Notes under the pieces: generated by a model
What the model was told of the DNA's origin: nothing
Seen by the model: the letters and a program-made list of their open reading frames with translations, nothing else
Database searches by the model: none
Assembly (NCBI RefSeq): GCF_036227125.1
Contig: NZ_CP109435.1
Span: 2,914,001-2,978,000 of the forward strand
Length of the DNA: 64,000 nucleotides
DNA from: Streptomyces sp. NBC_01485
Lineage (GTDB): Bacteria; Actinomycetota; Actinomycetes; Streptomycetales; Streptomycetaceae
Reading direction: 5' to 3'
Made by a program: the position numbers and the translations under genes
Shown here: positions 49,601 to 56,864 of the stretch, piece after piece
Position numbering within the stretch: position 1 is the stretch's first letter
How the letters are laid out: every line of letters begins with the position of its first letter

Positions 49601-51434
49601 TGGTACCCGCCAGCACGGCGGGCATCACGGCCCCGCCCGCCTGAGCGGCGGCCAGGGCGGTACGGAACGCGGCGATCTGTACGGTGACCTTCGTGTAGGC
49701 AGCCCGGAGCAGCAGCAGTCCCACGATGGACGCGGTGACCATCGTGAGGACGGACTTCATCGGACCAGGGAGGTCCTCGATGCTGCCGACGACGGTGTGG
49801 ACGACGGACCCAACGGCCTTGAGCGCCGGCAGCAGGGCTCGGCCGACGTCGATGGCGAGCGCACGGGCCTGGTTGGAGGCCAACTGCCACTGGCCAGTGA
49901 CGGTGTCGGTCTGGAGGGCGTACGCCTTCTGCGTGGCTTCGGCACGCGACACTTCGTTCGCGATGCCCGCGTAGGTGTTGGCGTAGTTCTCGCCCCCGGC
50001 GGAGGCCAAGGCAAGGGCCGCGCGTGTGGCGCGGATGTCCTTCCACATGTTCGAGATGCCCTCGGCGGTGTTGCCCGCCGCCCCGTTCAGCTTGTTCACG
50101 ACCACGTACAGGCCGTCCTGTTCGACGGCGGAGGCGGCCGACTCGTAGCCCAGGTCCTTGACGGCCTGCTTGAGGTCCTGCGTCGGCTTCATGACGCGGG
50201 TGAGGAGCATGTTCAGGGCCGTCACGGCCTCGGCCGCGGGGATGCCGGTCAGCGTGATCGCGGCGAGCGCGGCGCTCATGTCGTCGAACTCGACGCCGGC
50301 CGCCGCCGCCATCGGTACGACGTCGCCCAGCTGTTGCGCGAGTTCCTCGAAGGAGATGACGCCGTAGTTGACGGTCTGGAACATCACGTCCATGACGTCG
50401 TTGGCGTCGGACGCCGACATGCCGTAGGCGTTCAGCACCCCGAGAACAGCGCGGGCAGAAGTCTCCGTCGTGGTCAGGCCCGCTGCCGCGCCCCGAGCCG
50501 CGACTTGGAGGATCTCCATGGCGTCCGCGCCGTCGAAGCCCGACGAGACGATCTGATAGAGGCCGTCGGCGAGCTGGTCGGCGGTCTGCGGCAGCTCGGT
50601 GGACAGCTCGACGATCTGATCGGTGAAGGCTCCGACGTTCTCGGAGGTGATCTGCTGGGAGATCGTCAGTACGTTGGCCATCGCCCGCTCCAGCGAGATC
50701 GCCTGAGCCACGCCGACACCAAGAGCGGCACCGATGAGTAGGCCGTTCTTCGCGGTCCGCGCAGCCTGGGCGCTCCGCGCGGCGGCCAACTGGGCTTCGG
50801 CCCTCGCGACTTGCTGCGCCTGTCGCTGCGCGTTGCGCGCGGCAGTGGTCTGCACCTCGTCCCGCATCCGGACTGCGGACAGGGCACGGGCATCGGCCGA
50901 AGCCGCGAGGCCAGTGGCGCGCGTCGCCGTGGCCTGGGCCGCAGCCGCACGCCGTTGGGCTTCGGCGTGCTCCTGGGCGGCGCGGGCGGCGGCCGTCTCA
51001 GCCGCAGCGGCGGTACGTGCGGCGGCTGCGGCCCCGGCGCCCGCCGTGGCCTGGGCGCGGGCGTTCATCGTCTGCGCCAGCGCCTGCGCCCGTGCGGCTC
51101 GCTCTCCCGTCGCCGCCACCGCAGTCTGTTCCGCTGCCGTACGACGAGCCGCTGTCGCCGCCACCGCCTGTGCACGGCCAGCGCGTTCCTGGAGCACGGT
51201 AGTCCGCTGCACAGCCTGAGCCACCTGCGCCTGGGAGCGAACCATCTGCGCGGACGCGGCAACTTGGGCGCGGGCCAGATTGTCACCGGCCAGGCGCACC
51301 TGGTTCAGCCGGGCGGCCGTTCCGTCCAACTGCCCGTCAAATGCGCGGAGTTGCGCAGCTCCCTGTCGCAGACCGGTGGACAGCCCACCGGTTGACGCGA
51401 GCAGGTTGACGTACAGGGTGTAGGCACCAGCCAC
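46632..51434 (-). CDS. Tail tape-measure protein
   Basis: A 1600-aa protein, the longest phage gene here. The Ala-rich coiled coil of residues ~20-235 is followed by a TP901-type tape-measure core (about 270-560, with E-L-S-T-E-L-P-Q-T-A-D-Q-L, V-M-F-Q-T-V-N-Y-G-V and I-T-L-T-G-I-P-A-A-E-A), hydrophobic segments (about 565-640) and long charged helices. A repeated C-terminal pattern (G-E-A-Y-V-P-L then G-E-A-Y-L-P-L-G) appears twice. Tape-measure length sets tail length; 1600 aa would predict a tail of roughly 240 nm by the usual 1.5 Å per residue. Confidence 0.9.
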   Translation of the reverse strand: MAGAYTLYVNLLASTGGLSTGLRQGAAQLRAFDGQLDGTAARLNQVRLAGDNLARAQVAASAQMVRSQAQVAQAVQRTTVLQERAGRAQAVAATAARRTAAEQTAVAATGERAARAQALAQTMNARAQATAGAGAAAAARTAAAAETAAARAAQEHAEAQRRAAAAQATATRATGLAASADARALSAVRMRDEVQTTAARNAQRQAQQVARAEAQLAAARSAQAARTAKNGLLIGAALGVGVAQAISLERAMANVLTISQQITSENVGAFTDQIVELSTELPQTADQLADGLYQIVSSGFDGADAMEILQVAARGAAAGLTTTETSARAVLGVLNAYGMSASDANDVMDVMFQTVNYGVISFEELAQQLGDVVPMAAAAGVEFDDMSAALAAITLTGIPAAEAVTALNMLLTRVMKPTQDLKQAVKDLGYESAASAVEQDGLYVVVNKLNGAAGNTAEGISNMWKDIRATRAALALASAGGENYANTYAGIANEVSRAEATQKAYALQTDTVTGQWQLASNQARALAIDVGRALLPALKAVGSVVHTVVGSIEDLPGPMKSVLTMVTASIVGLLLLRAAYTKVTVQIAAFRTALAAAQAGGAVMPAVLAGTSLAVTGLAAVLTLGIAGYAAYTASKQKAKDATNELVQALQQEREEATTGASINKLYDQLTADGALKDLEKVGIGTTEAIDAITSGGAKLAILQSRLQQDSYEYARKAKSGDAPGDYESITQYSKAEKTLEDRHKMWSEAVKKEAEIAQQKAIVEAKIKQQAKTSGGIFDLFSLADIDRTGAPEITDEMKALAEAVGDAVDPSRAFRDAQTAAAEAMRKAGKDADTAKVKLSDYMKELHKQLQAQRDFQGNLSELAVFGYDDLADHFAELGVDAAPMLNELVGQLKKGKTKVADELRDIVTEDAERSTEAYRLGLQKTAEITEKYGKEIGRAWAKASERNDPAAFQKVTEQMALIDLRKAVKKSVGDARSEFDRGMELLAEVAKRKGKDAAGAFQDALLSGDVERAMDSLKSIWGADVPITAPDLSKVVSAFSQAGKDANAEWSGALDLIRQVAQSKGTEAASALTSALLSGDMAAVQAQLDAIGVSVTNIPGSKSIAISVTPPAPVSVSVIPRVAPGTDLPWANKPQWKDGGILSFFADGGVTARREDHMAQIAKAGTWRIWAEEATGGEAYVPLAHNKRARSRAITEEVVRRLGGKGVEWYADGGLTGWSYSPSGSTELISVSSIRSDSMRTVKKGGKETEVFDLKLFEKNLDKAVKRAQRWRKDLATVARRAGQDVADALKDMGEDGVELTHKMATGSSKYVTEMTKDLEKLGVVARATLSDYTAQLKQAIKDQAAFEKNLSKLAAMGYGDLATMLAQQGDKDAEDLAAEAAKSPSKAKKANTQAKAASKAIPNDDLPDLVAIISAITSSKTGIHDVAETTELGEDRIIEIATLGRTRIKDALGKKATRFLSDLDKANKQLAYEDGGIRTGLYATNNGIIRFAEPSTGGEAYLPLGVNKRRSATAVLADVANRFGYQLTPAGDSGLVRLVDARPAPVQVVVVREERPAALVGSMPVTVNGGADAKAADQVGTEIMRRLRNAQRGGRI

Positions 51435-51435
51435 G

Positions 51436-51741
51436 TCAGGATGCCTCTCTGGGCCTCAGCCCGATCTTGAGCCCCCGCGCATCTGGTCCATCAGGAATGT
51501 GTTCGCGCTCCATCTCGATGACCTCGCAGCCCACACAGCGGTAGGGCTCGGCCACGTACGCGAAGCGATCGCCGCCCTGGCTCTCGTCCCACTCCGCCGC
51601 CCGGGTCCCGCAGGTCTCGCAGACGCTGCGCTGGTACGCGAGGTAGGCCATCGCCTTCGCCCGGTCCAAAGCCGTCCACCGGCCGTCCCCCGCACCCGTG
51701 AACTGCGAGTGCGGGAGTCCGTAGGCGTGGCACAGCTCCAT
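51436..51741 (-). CDS. Tail assembly chaperone, downstream (T-like) frame with zinc-finger cysteines
   Basis: A 101-aa frame starting M-E-L-C-H-A-Y-G-L-P-H-S-Q-F, the typical start of this part in actinophages. C-E-T-C-G and C-V-G-C-E form a likely zinc site. The frame stays open upstream to the slippery site at 51774, so most of it is probably made as an extension of the preceding gene by -1 frameshifting. The stop lies 1 bp before the tape-measure start. Confidence 0.8.
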   Translation of the reverse strand: MELCHAYGLPHSQFTGAGDGRWTALDRAKAMAYLAYQRSVCETCGTRAAEWDESQGGDRFAYVAEPYRCVGCEVIEMEREHIPDGPDARGLKIGLRPREAS

Positions 51742-51767
51742 CTCGGCCCTGAACTGGGCGTCGACGA

Positions 51768-52349
51768 TCAGCCTTTTCCCAGGTCGGCCCTCATGGTCTG
51801 GTTGACCAGCAGCGCGGCCGTGAACAGGGCCTTGGCGTCCGCGTCGCTCCAGCTGTCGAGGAGTTCCTGCGCCTCCGCCTCACTCATGCCGTCCACCGAG
51901 GAGGCCGAGACGAGAGCGGCGGGGAAGGTCTCGACGTTGTACTCGTGGCCGAGATCCGCCTGCTCCTCCGTGGGGGCGTGCTCGCGAAGCAGTTGCTCCC
52001 AGGCGGGTCGCGGCAGAGCCCGGAAGGTGAGCTTGAGGGTCCCGGCTGCCAAGGCTCGCCGGGCCTCGTCCAGCGCGGCCTGGGCGGCCAGCACTTCCGG
52101 TTGGGCGAGCGCCCAGCTCTCACGCTCGTCGGCTGGTACCTCCATCTCGGAGGCCCGGCCAACGGCGCTGGTGCGTGCCTTGGCCATGTCGAGCGCCGCG
52201 TCGGTCACGCGCTGCTTCAGGTCTTGGTCGTCGAGGAAGGAGACGGCGCGCTCGGGAAGTCGACGGGCCCGCAGACGGGCCATCTTGGCCGCCCAGTGCG
52301 GATCGCGGGCGACGGCATCGGCCGGCGGTTCAACGAAGGTCGTAGTCAT
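51768..52349 (-). CDS. Tail assembly chaperone, upstream (G-like) frame
   Basis: A 193-aa helical protein between the tail tube and tape-measure genes, the conserved place of the G-type chaperone that coats the tape measure during tail assembly. It ends ...D-L-G-K-G followed by TGA, with GGGAAAA spanning the last codons. A fraction of ribosomes shifting -1 would read on into the 51436-51741 frame. Confidence 0.8.
   Translation of the reverse strand: MTTTFVEPPADAVARDPHWAAKMARLRARRLPERAVSFLDDQDLKQRVTDAALDMAKARTSAVGRASEMEVPADERESWALAQPEVLAAQAALDEARRALAAGTLKLTFRALPRPAWEQLLREHAPTEEQADLGHEYNVETFPAALVSASSVDGMSEAEAQELLDSWSDADAKALFTAALLVNQTMRADLGKG
51774..51780 (-). other. Programmed -1 ribosomal frameshift site GGGAAAA
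   Basis: In the zero frame the codons are CTG GGA AAA GGC TGA, so the heptamer G-GGA-AAA has the canonical X-XXY-YYZ phase. After a -1 slip the reading continues R-L-I-V-D-A-Q-F-R-A-E directly into M-E-L-C-H-A-Y without a stop. Confidence 0.85.
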
Positions 52350-52365
52350 GCAGCACCCCCGCCGA

Positions 52366-52851
52366 TCAGGCCGCGGCCGGGACGGCTACGTCCTGGACGG
52401 GCTTGCCGGTCACGTTGAAGCTGACCTTGAACTTCGCCGGCTCGGAGGCGGTCGTGTACGTGCTCGACCTGGAGCCGACGCGCACCGGGAAGATGTCCAT
52501 GGACTGCGACGCCGGGATGTCGCCCTTGCGGAGGATGACCACGTAGCCCTCGGTCCCCTTGGCGAGGAGCGTCTCCAGGGCGTTGTCGACCTTGTCCTCG
52601 TAGAAGGTGAGGCTGGAGTTGTCGGCCTTGTCCTCACCAGGGATGTTGCCGGTGAACTCGGTCGCCAAGTCCGGTGTATCGATGGGGGTGTTCTCGACGG
52701 CGAAGCCCTCGATGTCGCTGATGGCCGGGGACAGGTCGGTCCCGTTGGTGCCGCCGAGCTCCGGACGGATCGGGATCAGTTCCTTCGAGACGATGTCCTT
52801 CAGGAAGAAGAACTTCGTGGTGCCGCGACGGGTGAACCGCTGCTGTGACAC
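52366..52851 (-). CDS. Major tail tube protein
   Basis: A 161-aa protein from GTG at 52851 (V-S-Q-Q-R-F-T-R-R-G-T-T-K). It is beta-rich with L-S-P-A-I-S-D-I-E-G-F, N-T-P-I-D-T-P-D-L and F-K-V-S-F-N-V-T-G-K-P near the end, as in phage tail-tube proteins. Position between tail terminator and chaperone genes agrees. The strong hairpin at 52897 lies in its leader. Confidence 0.75.
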   Translation of the reverse strand: MSQQRFTRRGTTKFFFLKDIVSKELIPIRPELGGTNGTDLSPAISDIEGFAVENTPIDTPDLATEFTGNIPGEDKADNSSLTFYEDKVDNALETLLAKGTEGYVVILRKGDIPASQSMDIFPVRVGSRSSTYTTASEPAKFKVSFNVTGKPVQDVAVPAAA

Positions 52852-52896
52852 TGATTCTCGCTCTCCGGGAACCGGTGTTCCGGAGCGCGCACACGC

Positions 52897-52929
52897 CGGG
52901 CCGGTCCCCATGAAGGGGGAATCGGCCCG
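52897..52929. terminator. Hairpin upstream of tail-tube gene
   Basis: CGGGCCG/CGGCCCG with inner GTCCCC/GGGGGA pairs and a 5-nt loop, between the tail-terminator gene and the tail-tube start. It may partly terminate or set mRNA ends so that tail-tube levels differ. Confidence 0.55.
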
Positions 52930-52982
52930 TGCCGGGTGGCCGGGCGTCCGCGAGATGCCTCCGCGGTGAGGTAGCTGGAACG

Positions 52983-53417
52983 TCAGGACCCGAGAGTGGT
53001 CACAGTAAGGACGTACCGCTGCACATAACTGTATACGCCACCGCTGACAGACATCCCTTCCTCCTTGTCCAGCTCGCGGTCGATCACGATGTAGCCGGTG
53101 ATGGTGATGGTGTTGACGTAGGACCCGCTCAAGCGCGCCAGGAGCGCGGTGCGGACCTTGTCGGCCATCCACTCGACCTGTTCGGCGGTTGAGGCGACCG
53201 AGGTGACCTGGACGAGCACGCGGGCGTCAGCGTCGCCGTCACCGTAGGGCGGGCCGCTCGTAGTCACGCCCAGCGGGTAGAGGACGCTGTAGGGAATCGT
53301 GGCGCCGGTGGGCGTACTTGATGCCGTGGGGGCGGTCCCGTACCCGCAGCTTCGGGCGGTTGCTGTGGCCAGTGTCTTCTGGATCGCGAGGGACACTTCT
53401 CTGCCGGAGACGGGCAC
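52983..53417 (-). CDS. Tail terminator protein
   Basis: A 144-aa protein from GTG at 53417 behind GGAGGAG. The layout is an N-terminal helix (V-S-L-A-I-Q-K-T-L), the strand segment A-R-V-L-V-Q-V-T-S-V-A and a helix E-W-M-A-D-K-V-R, usual for the tail-terminator/minor tail U-like family. Located just before the tail-tube gene as in most siphophages. Assigned by order and size. Confidence 0.65.
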   Translation of the reverse strand: MPVSGREVSLAIQKTLATATARSCGYGTAPTASSTPTGATIPYSVLYPLGVTTSGPPYGDGDADARVLVQVTSVASTAEQVEWMADKVRTALLARLSGSYVNTITITGYIVIDRELDKEEGMSVSGGVYSYVQRYVLTVTTLGS

Positions 53418-53475
53418 TACTCCTCCTCTACTCCTGCGGGGCTGGTGATCCGTCGCCGGGCGGCGTGGCGGTCGC

Positions 53476-53913
53476 TCACGAGTCGTCGTCGATCGTGTCG
53501 CCGAGCGCGGCGATGAACAGCGGCCGGATCTCCTCGACAGCTGGCCCGACGTGCGGGTAAGGGGGCTGGTTGTAGATGCGCCCCAGGCTGTCGGCGCCGA
53601 CGAAGCCGTACTCCAGGCGTCGGGCCTGGGGCTTGTTCGTGCCGACGACCGCCGTGACGGAGAGCCCGTCCGTGGACACCTCGTGCGTCCAGGAGCGCCG
53701 GTAGTCGCCCGTGGGTGCGTTGGGGCCCGGCCTGCCGCTGGCCTTGGCCTTGATCCTGGTCTCCAGCAGCATCGCGTAGTGCTGGACGGTCGCCGTGACC
53801 TCGGGCAGAGTGCGCGCCGCCCTCGCGTCGAGCTGCGCGGCGATCTGGAACGCATTGGAGTAGGCGCCCGCAAGAGGGTGGGCGTTGGGGTGCGGGTTCA
53901 GCGAGGACGCCAC
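53476..53913 (-). CDS. HK97 gp10-like neck/connector protein
   Basis: A 145-aa protein (GTG at 53913). N-terminal helix with A-Q-L-D-A-R-A-A-R-T-L-P, then R-R-L-E-Y-G-F-V-G and P-Y-P-H-V-G-P-A-V-E-E-I, matching HK97 gp10-like neck proteins, in which R-x-L-E-x-G and P-x-P-F/H-x-x-P-A are hallmarks. It joins head completion to the tail. The usual head genes upstream of it are missing here. Confidence 0.75.
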   Translation of the reverse strand: MASSLNPHPNAHPLAGAYSNAFQIAAQLDARAARTLPEVTATVQHYAMLLETRIKAKASGRPGPNAPTGDYRRSWTHEVSTDGLSVTAVVGTNKPQARRLEYGFVGADSLGRIYNQPPYPHVGPAVEEIRPLFIAALGDTIDDDS

Positions 53914-53917
53914 TGGC

Positions 53918-54349
53918 TCACTGCCCGTCTTCCGGTTCCGGCTCGCCCCACTGGCCAAGGGCCCATTCCCGCAACAGGGCGAGCATGGCGCGGGTCAGCT
54001 CGTGCGGGCGGCCGTCCATGAGGTCGTGACGGTCGAGCGCGACCTTCTCCAACTCGGCGGGACTGATCGCGGACAGGAAGGCAGCCGCCGCCGGGCCAGG
54101 GTCCGGCGGATCGCCGATGACGACGTGCGCCAGGCCATCGAACACACCGGTCGCCGTGGATCTCGGGGAAAGCTCGATGACCATCTGCGGTACGTCGCCC
54201 GCTCGGTGGGCCAGTGAATAGGCAGCGAGGTCTCGGGAGACGTCATGGCCGCCGATCTCCACGACGGCGGTACGCCCCTGCCCGGTGACGCGCACCGACA
54301 GGGGCTCACCCTCGGGAGAGATAGGTTTTTCACTCTGATATGTTGGCAC
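53918..54349 (-). CDS. Hypothetical phage structural-region protein
   Basis: A 143-aa protein from GTG at 54349. Beta-rich first half (A-V-V-E-I-G-G-H-D-V-S and Q-M-V-I-E-L-S-P) and helical end (L-T-R-A-M-L-A-L-L-R-E-W). The start overlaps operator-like copy C (54318-54359), so its expression could be repressed directly. No family recognised; position suggests an adaptor protein. Confidence 0.6.
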   Translation of the reverse strand: MPTYQSEKPISPEGEPLSVRVTGQGRTAVVEIGGHDVSRDLAAYSLAHRAGDVPQMVIELSPRSTATGVFDGLAHVVIGDPPDPGPAAAAFLSAISPAELEKVALDRHDLMDGRPHELTRAMLALLREWALGQWGEPEPEDGQ

Positions 54350-54359
54350 CTATCTGAGG
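54318..54359. promoter_or_regulatory. Operator-like repeat, copy C
   Basis: GAGATAGGT and ACCTATCTG flank a centre whose TGTTGGCACCTATCTGAGG half aligns with copies A and B. It overlaps the start of the gene at 54349. Confidence 0.5.
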
Positions 54360-54396
54360 TTACGGGTATCCGCTGACAGTCCAGCTCGCCCGGCGT

Positions 54397-54819
54397 CTAC
54401 GGAGGGGTGATCTCGTCGAGACGGGTCACCCGAACGATCTCGACCGTGGACGCCTCCGATGGGTCGAGGACCTGCCACACCCGATTCGCTGTCGCTGCGT
54501 GCTCGCCTGCTGCGGCCACAACTTCCACGCGGTCGTACCGCACGGGAACGGGCGCCGAAATCGGCGTGAGGAGCCGATACCAGCTGACCGTGTCGTCCAG
54601 CCATTCCCGCCCGAGAACGTGCTGCGCGGTGACCTGGCCATGGCCGGACAGGACAGCTCCCGGCCCCTCGTAGACCGACTCCGCCGGCATGGACCCCAGG
54701 AGGCCGGTCGCGGGGTCGAGTTGGGGAGTTCCCGTTGGGCGGGTGATCCGTACTGTGTCCACCAGCAGCGTCGACTCCAGCTTCTCCCGTTCCGCCTCGG
54801 TGTCGATCGGCGTGCTCAC
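54397..54819 (-). CDS. DUF6093-like connector protein (second copy)
   Basis: A 140-aa protein, GTG at 54819 overlapping the upstream stop (GTGA). It shares its layout with the preceding gene product: T-V-R-I-T-R, D-P-A-T-G, Y-E-G-P-G, a central beta segment and R-V-W-Q-V-L-D at the end. DUF6093 proteins occur in Streptomyces prophage structural blocks near head-tail connectors; role not proven. Confidence 0.7.
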   Translation of the reverse strand: MSTPIDTEAEREKLESTLLVDTVRITRPTGTPQLDPATGLLGSMPAESVYEGPGAVLSGHGQVTAQHVLGREWLDDTVSWYRLLTPISAPVPVRYDRVEVVAAAGEHAATANRVWQVLDPSEASTVEIVRVTRLDEITPP

Positions 54820-55259
54820 GAGGTGCTGCCCGAAGTGCTGGACTGGGTGTTCTGATCCAGGAACGTCGTGCGGACCACGGCCAGAGTGGAGGTCTGCCCG
54901 ACATCGAGGACGCGCCAAGTACGGCCGATCGCTGCCGGGTCGGCGGCGTTGACGACGCTCACCGTGTCCTCGCGCGAAGCCACCGGGGCGTCCAGAGGCG
55001 TGATCAACTTGTACTTCGAGGTGGAGTCGTCGACGTACGCCTGGCCTTCCAGGTGCAGGACGATCCCGGGATCTCCATTCGGGAAGACCCCGCCGTGCCC
55101 TTCGTAGATGATGACGGGCGGGCCGGGCTCGTACTGGCCTGTGTCCGGATTGAAGACCGGCTCGCCGTCCCTGCTGATTCGTACGGTGTCGGTAAGGATC
55201 TTGCGTTCGACCAGGGCGCTTACGGCCCCCAGCGTCAGCCCTTCAGTAGGTACGCTCAT
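54816..55259 (-). CDS. DUF6093-like connector protein (first copy), edge of phage block
   Basis: A 147-aa protein from ATG at 55259 without a recognisable ribosome-binding site. Compare T-V-R-I-S-R, N-P-D-T-G, Y-E-G-H-G and R-T-W-R-V-L-D with the next gene: the two are tandem paralogues. It is the first remaining gene of the late block; upstream sequence is not phage-like, so its natural promoter and leader appear lost. Confidence 0.7.
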   Translation of the reverse strand: MSVPTEGLTLGAVSALVERKILTDTVRISRDGEPVFNPDTGQYEPGPPVIIYEGHGGVFPNGDPGIVLHLEGQAYVDDSTSKYKLITPLDAPVASREDTVSVVNAADPAAIGRTWRVLDVGQTSTLAVVRTTFLDQNTQSSTSGSTS

Positions 55260-55349
55260 ACGTTCGAGCGTAGCGCCGCTGGCGAACCGCCCGACTTCCC
55301 AACAACTGCTGCCCTGCGCCATCGATAGTTAATCTTTGCTCCCCAAGAG

Positions 55350-55469
55350 CATCGCAGCGAGATCGCGCTATGGGCTCATGGCGGGCTAAGGGTGCCGAGT
55401 AGCACCATGCCGAGCGTCGGCCGGCCATCGTCACCGACATCATGGACGCCCCTCAGGCTGGCTGCGATG
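55350..55469 (+). ncRNA. Candidate structured RNA upstream of the PRTase-RT genes (hypothetical)
   Basis: Inside the gene-free 55260-55545 region, CATCGCAGC at 55350-55358 is exactly complementary to GCTGCGATG at 55461-55469, enclosing about 100 nt. Within it GGTGC-cgagta-GCACC forms a small hairpin and a longer TCGG...CCGA pairing is possible. The size and flanking inverted repeats recall retron msr-msd RNAs. No homologous RNA family was recognised, so this is a position- and structure-based guess. Confidence 0.3.
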
Positions 55470-55545
55470 ATGACGGTCAGCCTCTGGCCCGGGCGCCTCC
55501 GTTCAGATGCTCAGACCAGCCAGACGACCGCGAACCGAGGGCTTG

Positions 55546-56784
55546 ATGACACATCCGCCGAGTGCTGGAGGACAGCAGCTCAGGCCGAGCCAGACGGCAC
55601 AAGGCGGAGCCTGGCTATCCAACTTTAGGCCCGACGACGCCCCCGCCGCGCAGCAGCTGATCGACAGCCTGCACTTCTTCTCGTCAACCACGTTCCGGCA
55701 GGGCCTGACGAAGCACCTGCACTCGGTGCTCACACACACGGTCCCAGCGGAGCGACCCGCGGCGCTGTATAGCGTCCACTCCTCCGATACGAGCGGCACC
55801 ATGTTCACCGGCTGCCTGGAACCGCTGGTCCCCAGCGCGGGGGGCAGCGAACTGATCGTGCAGAACATCGTGCGCGCGACGGAGCGGGAGTTCGACAACA
55901 CCGTGGTGTCAAAGCAGACGACGTCCTTGGAGCTACTGAAGGACCGTCGGGTTCGCCGTCTGGTGTTCTTGTCCGACTACGCCGGATCAGGCGACGAAGC
56001 AATCAACTACGCGCGGACCTGGCTGCGCAACCCCACAATCCGCAGCTGGCGCTCCCTCAAACTCGTCCAGCTGCACCTGGTGTTGTTCGCCGCCTCCACG
56101 ACCGCCCTCAAGCGCCTCGAAGCGGGCTCCTGGTACGACGGCGTACACGTCCTCCACTACGGCATGGACTTCCCGTCTGTCGACTGGGAACAGTCCGAGC
56201 GCGATCACATCAGGACGGTATGCAACACGTACGCACCTTCGATGAACGCTGCCCGCGGCTGGGGAGACAGCGAAGGCCTCGTGGTGTTCGAGCACACCAT
56301 CCCGAACAACCTCCCGATGATCGTGCGTCAGACCAAAGGGCGGTCTCCGTACGGCAAGTGGGTACCGTTCTTCAGTCATCGCACGGCGCCGCAGGAGCTG
56401 ATGAAGTCGCTGGCGGACTACCGGCCGGACTTTGACCGGCAGCGCCGACTCCGGGCCATCCGGCAGCCGCGTCTGGCTGCAGCGAGCCATCTCCAGACGA
56501 TGGAGCGGCCGGAACTGGCGCGGATCATCGACGTCCTCGCCCATGTCGCCGGAAGGCGGCGCAACCCGGCCCAGCTGGCGGCAGCCCTGGGCATCTCTAT
56601 CCCAGCTGCCATGGAGATCACCCTGCTGGCGCAGCATCTGGGTCTGCTGGACGAGCAGACGCGACTGACGGACGCTGGTTGGCAAGAGCTACGCAAAGCG
56701 AAGGCCAGGCCCCGGCGAGTCGCCAGCGGATTGCAGGGCAGCACCGAGCCCTACTATCCTCGCCAACTGAAGGGGAGTCGGTGA
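55546..56784 (+). CDS. Phosphoribosyltransferase-like protein fused to a winged helix (RT-associated effector)
   Basis: A 412-aa protein; ATG at 55546 has GAGGG upstream (an earlier in-frame ATG at 55507 lacks one). Residues ~20-300 look like the PRTase-like fold found in conflict systems: F-F-S-S-T-T-F-R-Q-G near the start, V-F-L-S-D-Y-A-G-S-G-D-E-A with the PRPP-loop-like S143 to G149, W-Y-D-G-V-H-V-L-H-Y-G and a conserved tail W-V-P-F-F-S-H-R. Residues ~330-395 form a winged helix (P-A-Q-L-A-A-A-L-G-I-S and L-T-D-A-G-W-Q-E-L). It is followed after 80 bp by a reverse transcriptase. PRTase plus winged-helix partners are known for a retron type, from memory. Confidence 0.65.
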   Translation: MTHPPSAGGQQLRPSQTAQGGAWLSNFRPDDAPAAQQLIDSLHFFSSTTFRQGLTKHLHSVLTHTVPAERPAALYSVHSSDTSGTMFTGCLEPLVPSAGGSELIVQNIVRATEREFDNTVVSKQTTSLELLKDRRVRRLVFLSDYAGSGDEAINYARTWLRNPTIRSWRSLKLVQLHLVLFAASTTALKRLEAGSWYDGVHVLHYGMDFPSVDWEQSERDHIRTVCNTYAPSMNAARGWGDSEGLVVFEHTIPNNLPMIVRQTKGRSPYGKWVPFFSHRTAPQELMKSLADYRPDFDRQRRLRAIRQPRLAAASHLQTMERPELARIIDVLAHVAGRRRNPAQLAAALGISIPAAMEITLLAQHLGLLDEQTRLTDAGWQELRKAKARPRRVASGLQGSTEPYYPRQLKGSR

Positions 56785-56864
56785 CGCCTAGAGCGATCGG
56801 CGAGGTTCTCGTCGAGGCAACGGCCCACTCGTTGTGGGTCAGGCCGTAGCTATGAGTTGCGGCT

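Noticed and set aside
47871..50741. A 956-codon open frame antisense to the tape-measure gene
   Set aside because: No start signal or domain; mirrors the codon bias of the real gene on the minus strand.
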